Shown: one piece after another, positions 36,267 to 49,146 of the stretch
Position numbering within the stretch: the stretch's first letter is position 1
Layout of the letters: every line of letters starts with the position of its first letter
NCBI GenBank assembly: GCA_015183035.1
Contig: JACZZP010000001.1
Span: 744,001-808,000 of the forward strand
DNA: 64,000 nt
Reading direction: 5' to 3'
DNA from: Meloidogyne chitwoodi
Taxonomy: Eukaryota; Nematoda; Chromadorea; Rhabditida; Meloidogynidae
The notes under the pieces: generated by a model
The model's input: the letters and a program-made list of their open reading frames with translations, nothing else
Told to the model about the DNA's origin: nothing
The model's database searches: none
Position numbers and translations under genes: made by a program

Positions 36267-39234
36267 AATGAGAATAATTTTAATGTAATTTTTTAAATAA
36301 AAAGTTAATCCTGTTTTACTTAATGTGTTTAATTAATTAGTTGAAGGAAAAAATAATTTTAAATAAATATTAAAATAAAAATATTTAACAGATGAGTCTC
36401 TTTATCTTTACCTAAATATTCTTTTTTTAATAAATAAATAAAAATAAAATATATATCCACTAATGAGCAATGAAAACCTTTTTTAAATTTTTCAAATACT
36501 CCTCTACTATATTTTTACCCAAGTGGTGTAAAAATATAAAGAAAATATTTATAAAGATTCTTCCAATACTAATTTAATTGAAAAAAGACGATAATGACTT
36601 ATTTTCTATCAGTCGGATAAAAAAAAGAAAAGATATATTTATTTATTTATTTATGCACGGCCAATTTGGCAACCAAAAATATTGGATAATTTGTAAAAAG
36701 GTTTTTAAGTGAAAAAAGAAGAAAAGAAAGGAAGAAGAAGATAATGGTAAAATTAAAGAAAATAAGGTTATAAGAGTATTAAGCTTTTTTAAATCCAGAA
36801 GGGCTGTGTGCCCAATCAACTAAACAAACTGTGACAATAAAATATATATTTCTTTTTAAATAATATTAAAATAAAAAGAAGTAAAAAAAGAAGTAAAATT
36901 GGTAGAAAAAAGAAGAAGAATTATTTTGGGCGGGAATTGAAGAAAAAATAAAAATATTTGTATTTATTATTTGCTTTTATTTGGCTAAATTGCAAGATAT
37001 GTACTTCTTTTTATTTTATAAAACTTAAAAATTATTATTTAAAATTATTTTTAAATTTTTATTAAATAAAAATATTAAATATATATATAAACACAAACAA
37101 TTAATTAATTATTATATTATTACTTTATTAAAATATATTTAAAGATTAGAGTTATGCCAGGTTGTGAGCAGTGATGCTAAAGTTCCAAACTTTCCACTGA
37201 ACTATTTCCAGTTCTGAAACTGCATTTTTAATTTTCAAAGTTCCAGTTCTGGAAATATTGTGGGGTGAGGAACTAGTTCTGGAACTAGTTCCAGTTCCAA
37301 TAATCAACCAGTTCCATAGTTCCAGTGCCAAACCAGTTCCAGAAATTTGGTAGTTCCACTTCCGGAACTGGAACTTTTGCATCACTGGTTGTGAGTAATT
37401 AATTGGTTTAGTTTTAGATTTTTCTTTAATTTCTTCTTTTTAATTTATAAAAATAAAAAAAAAGTTTAAATATTTTGTATAAAAATATTTTAAAATAAAA
37501 ATTATTTTAGATATTTATACTATTCTTTTTTAATAGAAAATATTTTTTTTAAATTTATAAATAAATATTTTAAAGAATTATATATTAATAAATTTATTAT
37601 TAATTTATTTCTTTTTTATTTAAAAATATTTTTTCTCACTTATTTCTTAACTTTAAAATTAAGAAAAAATAACAAATAAATAAATATATTTATTCTTTTT
37701 AAATAATCAAAAGCCTATTCATTTTGGATTGTTTTCTTCACATCCTTTAAATATTTACTAGTACTAACTACTAAATAAATGAATGTCCTCTCATCATCTC
37801 ATCTCAACTTTTCAAGCATTAAAGCTTATTTTCAAGTGTATATATTCTCTTCTTTCATTTACCACTAAAGTCATATAAATATATCAAGGGAGCACTCCAA
37901 AATGGCCAAATTTCGCAGTCTTGGGTGTTTTTATATTTTGAAGAAAATAAAAAGAAGGAAGGCTATTATAAGAGGAATTGAAGAAGAAGAAAAGAAGAAA
38001 AAAATAAAAGTGGAAGAAATAAGAGAAATGGAGTTATTATTATTACAAAATAAAAGAAAAAGCCAATTTATTTAGTAGTAATGGCAACATAACAATTTTT
38101 TAAATATTTATTTGGTCATTTTATTTAATTTTAAAACTTTTTTTTTTAATAATAATTAATTATTTAATTAATTAATTAATTATTTAATAATATTTTTTAT
38201 TAACAACGAGACAAAAGTTGGTAAATATTTTTTTCTGTTAATAAATAAATGAGTTAAATAATATTAATTAATTAAAAAAATTATTAACCTAAAAATAAAT
38301 TCTAATAATTATTAAATATTAAGAAAATTTATTTCAATATAAAATATTTTTTAAATTTAAAAAAAAAATAGTTAAAATATTAAACTCCCGTAAAGAACTT
38401 TCCACAGAGAGAGTGTTTTCTTTATCTAATGTTTTTTAACATTTGTGGATTTTTTGTTTTAAATTTTTGATAGGAATATTTAAATAAATTCTCTACTTTG
38501 TTTAATTATATAACACTGACCTTATAATTAAAGTCAATTATTTTATTTAATTTAATTAAAATAAAAATAAAATATTTATTTCTTACCTTTTCCCCTTTAA
38601 TTATCTAATAAGTAAGTACATAATATTAATTATTACATAAAAACACTTGTATTTCAAGAATCCACTCATTTCTCAATTGCTCTCTCACTAGTAGATCCTC
38701 AATAATTTTATTTTTTTTTTATTTTTTGGTGCTTCTTTTAAAATTCTTTTTTTTTGTTTATTATTTTTATTATTTGCTTTTGTAAATTCACTCTTGGCTT
38801 GATCAAAACTCTTGAGACCTCTCATTTATATATATTTTATTATATAAATTAATTTATTAATTAATTAAATATACCTAAATTATTATTTTTATTTTCTTAA
38901 TAAAATTGTTGAAAAAAATATTTAAAAAAATTTAATTTTTAATTTTTATTTGATAATATTTAAATAATTTAATTTTAATTTAAACAATTTTAAAGATTTT
39001 ATTTAACTTTTTTTAAAAAATATTTGTTTAAAATCAAGTTTTAATTTTAATACCTTTTTTATCTCTCATTCTGTTAAAATATTTATTAAATTTAAATAAA
39101 AATATTATTTATTGCTTTTAATTCAGAATTTTTTTTTTTTAATTAATTTTTTAAAATAAAGTATTATATTTAATAATTAATTTTTTATTTAATTTTATAA
39201 AATTAAATAAATTATTTTAAAAATATTTAGAAAA
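36267..39234. other. AT-rich intergenic region
   Basis: Almost 3 kb without a supported gene, apart from the 219-bp MITE at 37169-37387. Purine-rich runs (AGAAGAAAAG-like, about 36710-36760 and 37940-38030) are simple sequence. The last part is presumably the promoter of the homeobox gene. Confidence 0.45.
37169..37387. mobile_element. 219-bp hAT-type MITE
   Basis: GTTGTGAG at 37161-37168 and 37388-37395 is a perfect 8-bp target duplication. Ends are CAGTGATGCTAAAGTTCC and, inverted, CAGTGATGCAAAAGTTCC. The interior is made of GTTCCAGTTCTGGAACT-type units, the same vocabulary as the 19260-20310 element, so it is a deleted relative. Confidence 0.9.
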
Positions 39235-42200
39235 ATGAATTCAATAAAAACAATTAATAATTTAAATAAACATTTTCATCGTAAAAAATATTATAAAAAT
39301 ATTAGCAACATTATTAATAATAAAAAATTAAATAATTTAAAAAATAAAACAACAAAACAATTAATTAATAATAATAATAAAATTATTATTAATGAAAATT
39401 CTTCAAAATTTTTAGTTTCTAATTTAATTGAAAATAAAAATGAAGAAAAAGAAGAAGAAAAAGAATTAAATAATAATAATAATTTGACTGATTTTGATGA
39501 TAATAAAAATAATAAATCAACACAAATTTTGATTGAAGCATTCGGTAAATATTTATTAAATAATTAAAATTTAATATTTCTACTTTTTTTAAAATATATT
39601 AATAAATTTAAAATAATTTCTAAGATTTTAGCTAATTTTTGTTTTAAAACAACTCTAATAATTAATTATTAAAAAATAATTAAATTAAAATAAATACCTA
39701 GCATTAATCTCACTGTTCTGATTAACTCAGAAAATTGGGAATTAAAAATATTTTTTCGGTTCGGTTTCAGTCCAATATATAAATAAATAAATATTTTAGT
39801 CCCCATTGAGTTCAGAGATGGCCAATTTTAAAATATTTAAAATTAAATAATATTTTTAAAAATATTATTTAATAAATACCTATTATAATTAATTAATTTA
39901 TTATTTTTATTGTTTTTCAGTATTAAAAATTTATAATTAAAATTTAAAATTTATCTTTTCCAAAAAAAATAAAATAAAAATAATTCTTTTTACTTTATAC
40001 TCAAGTATTTAAGTGCTATTTTTTGGCTTAAATATTTTACCTTTAAAAATATTTATTTATTTTTCATTTAATTTTACTGTTTTAAATATTACAGTAATAA
40101 ATAAATAAAAATAATTTATTTTTAAATTAATTAATTATATTTAATTATTTCTCTTTTTCTCTCGATTTGTGGAGAAGATTATTATATTTATTTTATTTAT
40201 TTTTTTATTAATTTTTAATATTTTAATAATTTTATTTTTTTTTTATTTTATGAATAAATTGAGTATTTTATTTATTTATATTCTTCCTCTTTTGCTAATT
40301 TATTTAAATAAATAATTATTTAATTAAACATTTATTTTTATTTTTAAATTTTAAAAAATAGATAAATTTATTATTTATTTCCCACATATACCTAATTCTT
40401 TTTTTCTTTATTCTACAAATCCTAATAATTTATTTTTAAAAATAATAGGCGGCAAAACTTTAAAAAAAATAAAATGCCTTAGGGCATATCAATTTAATGT
40501 CCAAAAATACAAAAAAAAAGCATTCACACGCCGGAAGTGTTAAAAAATAAGAATAATAGTTATATATATCTTTTATTATTTATTATTATTAAAAGATTGA
40601 AAATGCGGTATTTTCTGATATATTTCGGCTACTCTTTAAAAATAAAATTCCCAAATACTTTATTTGTTCTAAAATTTGTTTTTTTATATAATGGAAAAAG
40701 TTTGCAATTAATAATAAATAATTATTTATTATTAATTTTTTAAATATTTTATAAAATATATTTTTAAGAAATTATTCACTTTATTTTATTATTTTTTATT
40801 TTTAATATTTACCCTAATTTTGCTTGAAAATATAAAAATAAAAGAGATATTCTGATTTTTAAAAAATAATATTTAATTTAATTTGTGTAAATTACTAAAA
40901 TTTGTTATTTTTATTTATTTAAAAAAAGAAAATGATTTTTTAAAATTAACTAAAAATAAAATTGAATTTTTTAAAATTTTAGGATAGATTTTTGCTTCAA
41001 TTAATTTTTAATTAAATAATATTTTTAAAAATAATTTTATTATTTTTTCCAAATTTTTTGTTTTATTTATTTTCCCAAAAAACCATGGATTTTTATTTTT
41101 TAATAAAATAAGAAGTACTGGGACAGATGTGCGTGTATTGGGCGAGAATTTGAAGATGGGCATATAAGGGGGGGGGTATACTTGAAAGTGAATAAAAATA
41201 AAGAAATTGCTTTTTTAAAAGGTTTATTTTATTCAAGTGCCGATGTACAAAATAGAAAAGATTTTTTTATTTTTATTTTTTGCAATTAAGAAAGCATTTT
41301 TGCCATTCAGAGGTAATAGTAAATGGACAATTGAGTAATTTAAATATATTAATTAATTAAAATTAAAAGTTTTTTATTTATTTTTAAAAAACAATCCATT
41401 TAACTCTAAAAAATTTTTCTAAGATATTTTTTCCAATAAATTAAAATTAGAGAGAGATTTTGAATTTAACTTCTCTTTTAATTAATTTATTGTCTCAAAT
41501 GTCCTCTGAAGTTGAAAAAGAAAATTGGCTTTAAAAAATTTGATTTTTGCGTAATTATTTTAAATAAAGTAAAAGAAAAGATTAGGTAATATATTTAAAT
41601 TTTTGAAAAGGCAAAAAATAAAAAGATTAAAAAAATAAAAGAATTAAGAGAAGGCAATAGCTCAGAAAAATAATAAAGTTAAAAATAATAATAATAAATA
41701 ATTACTGTATTTATTTATTTATTGCCTTCACAGCTGTGTTAAGTACACAAAAGATTATAAATTTAAATATAATTTAATTAAAATAAAATAAAAAAATAAA
41801 AATAATTAAATTTAAAAATATGTAAATTAAAAATATTTTAAAATATTAAATAATTAAATTAAATAAAATATTTCCAAAATTAAAATAATAAAATCAAAAA
41901 TAAAAAAATATTTACTTAATATAATTAAAAATTTTTTATTAAATTTAAATATTTTTTTTTTTTAAATTTTATTTAATTTTTATTTCTTCCTCAAAATAAT
42001 TTTAAATTTTATTTTAATTTTTTATTTTACTTTTACCAATATTTCCCCCCTTTTTTTTAAATAAAAATAAATAAATTGGTAAATAATATAAAATTAAAAA
42101 AAGTATCGGATAGCTAATATTTATTTGATCTGTGAGTGATCCGCGCACAATTTTTTTCATTAATACACCGCAAAGTTGCCCTAAATTTTTTTCTTTTTTT

Positions 42201-45200
42201 TCGGCCCTTTCTCGAGATTTTTTTTATTTTTCTCATTAAATAGACAAACACATTATAAATATACAAGAGAGAAGAAAAAAAGAAAAGAAATTTACTGTCT
42301 TACAAAAATATTATTTTTATTTAATGTTACGCCCATTCTTTTTTAACGTTTATCTTTTCTTTCTCTTTCTCTCTTCTTTGCTTTTCTTCTCTCTTCTCTT
42401 CTTTTCTTTTACCTATTTTTTCTCTCTTCTTTCTCTCTATTAATTTCTGACAATAATAATAAATAAACTTGTTTTAAACTCCACCCATTTTTTCCATCAT
42501 AAACCATTCTTTTCTTTCTTTTTCTTTTTATTTCATCCATCAAACTTAAATAAAAAGAAAGGCGGCCCTTCAATCATCACCCCTCTCTACTCTCTCTCTC
42601 TACATATTTATTTTTATTTAATAACCAAATAATTCCCCCCACTTCTGTTGTGTACTCTTCCACTTTTGTATAAGTGAGGCTGCGCCAAGGAGAGCTTTTA
42701 CCCGTAATAATGATAGACCCTTTTTAAAATTATATATATATCTTTTTTAAATATTTTTTTTAATCCATTATTTTTTTCTGTTCATTCTAAATTTAAATAT
42801 TATTTTAAAGAAAATTGAGAATTTTATAAAATATTTTAAGTTTTTTTTGTTTTTTCAATGATTATTTAATTTTAATTTAATTTTCCTTCTTTCCAACACT
42901 TAATAAATTCTTCTCTCTCTCTATATCCTTCAATATTTAAAGAAGAGTTTAGCGACAGGAAGTTTTTAATTATTCTTTTTCAATGATCATCAACTTCACC
43001 TTCCCCTTTATATTTATTTAATATATATTCCTTCCCCTCTTTATATTGGTCTAATGTTTTTTTAAAAAATTAAAAAGAGAGAAAAGTTTCAAGTTTTCTG
43101 AATAATGACTCTCTCGAGTAATTTTTGGTGTTTTTAAATTAGCAATAAATACTTAATGGATTGAAGATATTTTATTAAATTAAAATAAGGGGAATATTAT
43201 ATATTGATTTTAAATAAAAGATTAAATTATTTTTGTTAAAATAAATATTTAACATTTTTTTTGAGTAAACCCTAAAATTAGGCCAATTTCTTTAACTCGC
43301 AAAAACTTGCAGCCAATTTAATTTTTAAAATTAAAAAAAAAAGAAAGTTAAAAATTTTAGTAAAGTTTAAAAGTCAGAAAAGTAAAATCAATTTTTGTCA
43401 AATTTTTTTGATTAAATAAAAACTCTTTTAATTTTTAGTAATTTTATAAAATTTAATTTTTTTAATATTTTTTAAAATAATGTTAACTCTAATTATAAGG
43501 ACATTTATAAGAACACCCATTGGTCAATATTTCCTCTAAAAAATACATTTAAAAATAAACTTTTGATAACCACAAATGTCTGTTCCTTTAGATTTCCCCT
43601 TATAACGAGAGTCTCTCTACCTTTATTTTGATGAAAATTAATTTCTTAAAAAGGTTATTTCATAATTTATAAAATAATTTAATAGCAAAAGTACATCACA
43701 AATTGCTAATGTCTTGTTCTTCTCCAACAGCAACAACTACAGTTAATTGTTCAAACAATTCTTCACTAAATTCATCTTCTAATATAAATTTAAAGTCTTC
43801 AAATAATTCAATGATAGGTTTAGATCCTGCTACTGTTGCTACAATTAATAATTGGGCTGCTTCAAATCAAAATTCTTATTTAAATGCTACAAATTCTGGA
43901 CAGATTGGGAATTGGGGTGGAAGTGATCTATCGTAAGAATTATTTATTAAAATAAATTTAAAAAATATTATTTATTAAAATTAGACAATGGGGCACTTTC
44001 CAACAATGGCAATTAACTCAAAATGCTGTAGCAAATGATCCACGTATTCAACGTAAGTTTTTTTAATTTACCTATTTTAAAATATATATTTTTTTTTAAT
44101 TTTGTGGTTAAAATAAAAAACTTTTTTTTTAAATAATATTTATTTATTTATTTTATTGTTTGTACCCCCCTCTTATTTAATGCACCAAATAAAAATTATT
44201 TCCCAAAATTTATATTAATAATGTTGGAAATTTTTCTTTACAATAAACTTGTACTTTTATTAATTAATTATATTTAATTCTTTTTTATTAAGATTAATAT
44301 TTATTTAATATGTCTAATTTTTCATAATTATATTTATTTTTATTTATTTTATTTTGCATTCTGATCAAATTTTTCTCTGAGTTTTTATTTTTAATTTTAT
44401 TTTTAATTTTTAATTTTATTTATTCTTTAATATGAGTAATTTATTTTATTCGCTGATCTTAGCAAAAAAAACTTGAATATTTACGTTGCGCGACTAAAAA
44501 GTTGAAAGAAAACTAATTTCTGTTAACTATTAAAAAGATTTATTTCATAAAGTAATGTAAGCGTCCATGGTGTAGTGGTTAGCATTGCTGCCTTCCAAGT
44601 AGTAGGCACGGGTTCAATTCCCGTTGGACGCAGAATTTTTTTAAATTTTAATAATTTATTTTCTAAAATAAATTAATATCTTATTATATATTTTATTATT
44701 TTTTTGAACTTATATTTTTATTTTCTCCGTTCAAATAACAGGTTGTTTTTTTTCACGTCCTTTAGCGCCTTTCTTTTTTTTTCAAAATTGCAACAAAAAA
44801 GAAAATTAAATAAATAATATATCTAGTAGCTATTTTCACTAATAATTGGCTTTCTCAAACATACACACTTTTGTAAAAATATAATAATAATTATTATATA
44901 CTAAATTAATTTTTTTAATTTTTGGAACAAAAAAAGAGAATAATTAAAAAAAAGAATATATTTGGTCAAAAACCGGTTTTTTATATAAAATAAAAGTTTT
45001 TTAAATTAATAAAAGTACAAATATCCTTATTTTTATTTAATTTTGGATAAACATAAAAAAGAAAAATATTGGGATTTTAAAAATAAAATAAAATAAATTT
45101 TTTGTATTTTTAAAATATTTATTTATTTAAAAAAAAGTAATTAAATAATTTATTTTAATTTCTCTAAAAATGTCAAAATTATTTAATTATTAAAATATGT

Positions 45201-48200
45201 ATTATTTTTATTCATCTCATTTAAATAAAGTGTCACTTAACTAATGAACACTTTAATAATTAAACAAAAGCACTACGGGAAGCCGTATATTTTTTAGAAT
45301 TTTTTGTTGACACAAAAAATTTTTTTTTCAATTTTTTCACATATTTTTTATTTTTTCCAGAAAAAAAAATTTAGTAGAGAAATGACCGTGAACTTTTTAT
45401 TGTTTTTTTTTTCATAAATTGTTTAAAGCAATTAGCAGTTAATAAGAATATTAAAAAAAACAACTATTTATTTTTATGTGAATATTTTTTTGTTAATTAA
45501 TGGAAAATACTAATTTATTGGTATTTTAACAAATTTTAACTTTTTTTTATTTAAATTTATTTTTTTGTGATTATTTGAGGTCTTTAAATATTTTTTAAAA
45601 TATTTAATTTTGTTAGATATAAAAAATTTAATTTTATAATAAGAGAAAGGTTATACTACATATTATCTTTTATTTTTTTAATTAAAGTTTTCTTTTTTTT
45701 TAAACTGGCTGTACCTTGTTGATTAACCAAAACCGGGTACACCCCAGTTTACCGCAAGGCCGGTTTACCGCAGGGCTATAACTCTGTTTATAATTGTCAT
45801 ATAATAGAGATCTTAGTGTCATTCGACTCAGCTCGTCGAGCTGAGTCGAACCATGTTTGGGTCGAAATTTTTTGGTAAATATAAAATAAGTCATAGCCCT
45901 GCGGTAAACCGGCCTTGCGGTAAACTGGCCTGCTCCCACCAAAACATGTACTATATGAATATTTTTAATTTATTATTTTCTAATAATTTAATTATTTTTT
46001 AGATACAAAAATAGCTTAAAATAATATAAATATAAATTTTGTGAAGAGATTTATTTATTCATTTTATTTTTAATAAATTTTAATCTATTCAGAAAATATA
46101 TAAAAGTATTAAACATTAAAAACTCTAAAAAAACTCATTTTTGCACATATTTTAGTTATTTAAGTTGAGTGAAACGTTAAATAGAAAAATGGGTTTAAAA
46201 AAGAGTGGAAGGCATTTATTAACTAAAAATAAGCCAATCCTGGGGATAAGAAGTCATCGCGCGCAAACGACCAAAATAATAATATTGTTACGCAATTGCC
46301 CTCACTATTATTCATTTATAAAAATGCCATTTTTTAAAGTAGAAAGTTTGTTTGGGAACTTTAAAAAAATTAATTAAAATCAATTAAATAAATAGAAATT
46401 TATTTTTAAATTTTATTAAAAAAATAATTTTTTATCCTATTTTTGCTATACTTTAAGGTTAAACTTAGGTACTTTTAAAGTATATATTCATCCATAAATT
46501 AATACACGAATTAATATTTTTTAATTTTAATTTTTTAATTAACTCATTTATTAGATTTTACTTAGTTAAAGAGGTTTTAATTTTTATTAAATTATTTTAT
46601 TAAATGTATGATTTTTTTTTTGTTTTTCAAGACAGTCACAAACATTTTTTAAAATCCTCTGAACTTAAATTTGGATATTTTTTTAAATAATTTTTATTTA
46701 TATTTTATTTATTAAAAGAGAGAATTCTCTCATTGTTTTAAAAAAGATTACTGTAGAATTGGACAGCTAAGCTGAATATATCCTTCTTCTTCTTCTTTTT
46801 TTATTTAAACTCATTCCAATTATTTTAAGTATGTAATAGGCTTAAGTAAAGAAAAAGAGAGAAATATGAGTTTTGGCCACTTATTTTATTTGCCAAAAAT
46901 ATTTTTTTTACCCATTTTTGCATTATCGAGAGTATGTAATGGAGAGAAAAAAGAAAAGGATTATTTATTTAATTTAAAATTTAAATAAATTTGAGAAAAT
47001 ATTAAAAATTAATTTTTAAGCAAAATCTTAGTTTATTCATTTTTTTAATTTTTAATAAAAATATATATAAATTCCCTTATATTTATTTTAAGGTCTCTCT
47101 CCTCTCTTTCTCTCATTTTATTCATTTACTAATTAATTAATAATCTTGGGGGATATCAACACTTATGTACATATTAATATTATTATTACCTATGTACATA
47201 GAGAGAGAAGAGAAAAATATTTAAAAAACAAATAAATAAATATTAATCTCATTTATTTATTTATTTGTTTTTATGCATGTGAGAGAATATAATATAATTT
47301 AATAATAATAAGAGGGGAAAGAGATTATCTACTTTTTGTTAAATAATAAATTTATATGTTTAGGACAGGTAAATAAAATATATTATATATTTATAAGAGA
47401 GATTTTTTTGTTTTTTATATTATTATTATTTTAATTAGAAAAATAAAATAGTAAAAATACTTAATTAATTTTATTTTTTTTTTAATTTATAAAGTTTCTC
47501 GTCTTCAACAACAAGGCTGTTTTAGTGGTATATCTTCAATAGATACCTCTGTAATTAATTCTGCTGTAACTTCTTCTGCTAATTATTCAAATAATGTATT
47601 TCCAAATAATTCATTACTTCCAACTGGTCATTCAGGCATTCGAAGAAAAAGAAGAGTTTTATTTACTCAACATCAAGTTAATCGAGTAATTATTTAATTT
47701 ATATTAATTAATTTATATTAAGTTTTTTTATAGTTGGAAATGATTTTTAATCAAAACAAATATTTAAATGCTAATCAACGTGAACAAATTTCTAGTGAAA
47801 TTGGATTAAAACCAACACAAGTATTATTTTTATTTTATTTTTTTATTTTTATATTTTAGGTTAAAATTTGGTTTCAAAATCATCGTTATAAAATAAAAAG
47901 ACAAGAAAGAGAACAACAAATGATGCAACGTTCAGATGGTGAAAATAGAGAAAGAGAAGATGAAACAAGTCCTTTAATTCAAAATAATAATATTAATAGA
48001 AATAATATTACTGAAAATAGAAATAATAATATGTCTCAAATGAATGGAAGGTTTTTTTTTTAATTTTATTTTTTTAAGAGAAAATTAATTAGGGCACGAA
48101 AATCGAAAAAATCAACAAATTTTGAAATTAAAAATAATTTTTTCTAAAATTATTTTTGAATTAGAAAGTCGAAATTTCGAATTATCAAAACAATCTTAAT

Positions 48201-49146
48201 TGAGTTTGGCAGATTATACTTCCAATAAATATTAAATATCTCACTTTATAAAGACACAAAAAAGAATAGGCCCTAGGATCTGCCTTTTAATCTCTCCAAT
48301 GTTTCCTTACAGTGATGCAAAAGTTCCAAAATGTCCACTGAACTAGTTCCAGTTCCGGAACTCCATTTTTAATTTTTATAGTTCAAGTTCCAGTTCCGGA
48401 ACTATTGTGGGGTGAGGAACTAGTTCCGGGCCAGTTCTAGTTCCGGAACTAGTTCTGGAACTAGTTCCAGTTCAAATAATCAGCCAATTCCATAGTTCCA
48501 ATTCCAAACCAGTTCCAGAAATTTGGTAGTTCCAGTTCCGGAACTGGAACTTTTGCATCACTGCTCCTTATACGTTTTTGCTGGTGAAAAACTTAGACAG
48601 GTATAAAAGCAAATTTACTTATATAATATTGGATTGCCAAGATATACCTTCCTCTCTAAACATCAAAAAATTTAAATATTTAAAATATTTAATAATATTT
48701 AAATTAAATTTTTTTCTTTTTAAAAAAAGGTCTAGATTAGAAATAAAAATAGAACAAGAACAACAATTAAATTCACAAATTGATCAAAAACCTTTAATAA
48801 ATAATAATTATTGTCAATTTCGTTTAAATGGTACTGCTTATCCCCAATTAGAAATAGCAACAGCTACTGCTGCTGCATCAAATCATCCTTCTGCAATTCC
48901 TTTCGGATCAACAACATTTTATCAAAATCATGTAAAATTTGATTTTTTTTAATAAATTATTTTTATTTATTTTTATTTATTTATTTAAAGTATTATCATC
49001 CTCCTCAACCAACAATTGCTGCTAATTTTTACCTGTCAACCCCAGCAGTATTTCCTGGTTATCATTCATCAACTACAGGTGTAATACCTCCTTTTTATAG
49101 TCCAACTGCTGCTAATAATAATACTACTGATAAAAAACCATTTTAG
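39235..49146 (+). CDS. NK-2 class homeobox transcription factor
   Basis: Predicted exons 39235-39544, 43686-43932, 43985-44052, 47495-47685, 47734-47820, 47860-48050, 48730-48931 and 48991-49146 give 483 residues in continuous frame. The homeodomain (about 258-317, across three exons) starts RRKRRVLFTQHQVNR and ends VKIWFQNHRYKIKRQE. It has Gln50, Asn51 and Tyr54, and Tyr54 is diagnostic of the NK-2 class (C. elegans ceh-22, ceh-24, ceh-27; vertebrate NKX2). The middle helix region (LEMIFNQNKYLNANQREQIS) is diverged from the usual [20 protein letters not shown]. Outside it the protein is Asn/Ser-rich and ends with Pro/Tyr/His-rich sequence. The first exon is an Asn/Lys-rich ORF 4.1 kb upstream; its donor phase fits the 43686 acceptor exactly, but without it translation could start at ATG 43709. 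Long introns suggest developmental regulation. Confidence 0.85.
39545..43685. other. first intron (or promoter) of the homeobox gene
   Basis: This is 4.1 kb of AT-rich DNA. Less AT-rich islands sit at about 41100-41260 (with a run of nine G at about 41171) and 42110-42720, the latter with ATCCGCGCAC, GCGCCAAGGAGAGC and a pyrimidine tract of nearly 90 bases (about 42353-42440) plus CTCTCTCTCTCT near 42590. These islands are candidates for enhancers or an alternative promoter before exon 2. I see no coding exon inside. Confidence 0.4.
44561..44632 (+). tRNA. tRNA-Gly (anticodon UCC)
   Basis: The 72-base sequence folds as a standard tRNA: acceptor arms GCGTCCA and TGGACGC, A box TGGTGTAGTGG, anticodon arm GCTGC-CTTCCAA-GTAGT with anticodon TCC, and B box GGTTCAATTCC in the T arm. 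A run of T follows at once (pol III terminator). It reads GGA codons. It lies in an intron of the homeobox gene on the same strand, at least 500 bases from the nearest exon. Confidence 0.96.
45704..45950. mobile_element. foldback MITE with central 29-bp palindrome
   Basis: CAGTTTACCGCAAGGCCGG (from 45745) and its continuation TTTACCGCAGGGCTAT are exactly inverted at about 45893-45928. Outer parts are only weakly paired. At 45822-45850, TTCGACTCAGCTCG and its complement are separated by one base, a perfect hairpin. There is no convincing ORF; the 80-codon minus-strand frame here is a by-product of the repeat. Confidence 0.75.
48310..48563. mobile_element. 254-bp hAT-type MITE in a homeobox-gene intron
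   Basis: The ends CAGTGATGCAAAAGTTCC and its inverse match the element at 37169, and the interior has the same GTTCCGGAACT units. Flanks share TCCTTA (TTTCCTTA left, CTCCTTAT right), a degraded target duplication. It lies in the 679-base intron 48051-48729, between the homeodomain exons and the C-terminal exons. Confidence 0.85.

Larger units (their letters stand above)
44053..47494. other. long intron of the homeobox gene
   Basis: The 3.4-kb intron contains a tRNA-Gly gene (44561-44632) and a foldback element (45704-45950). A 70-codon open frame at 46165-46377, preceded by a short less AT-rich block, has no recognisable domain and is not annotated as a gene. The rest is simple AT-rich sequence. 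Confidence 0.45.

Noticed and set aside
40537..40743. 68-codon hydrophobic ORF
   Set aside because: Phe/Leu/Ile/Lys composition is expected from AT-rich DNA, and there is no other support.
42353..42440. Long pyrimidine tract as a possible functional RNA or splice element
   Set aside because: It is simple low-complexity sequence of a kind frequent in this region, with no exon after it.
45700..45942. 80-codon minus-strand ORF
   Set aside because: It is formed entirely by the inverted repeat of a MITE and resembles no protein.
46165..46377. 70-codon plus-strand ORF in a homeobox-gene intron
   Set aside because: There is no domain, no splice context and no family resemblance; it probably arose by chance.
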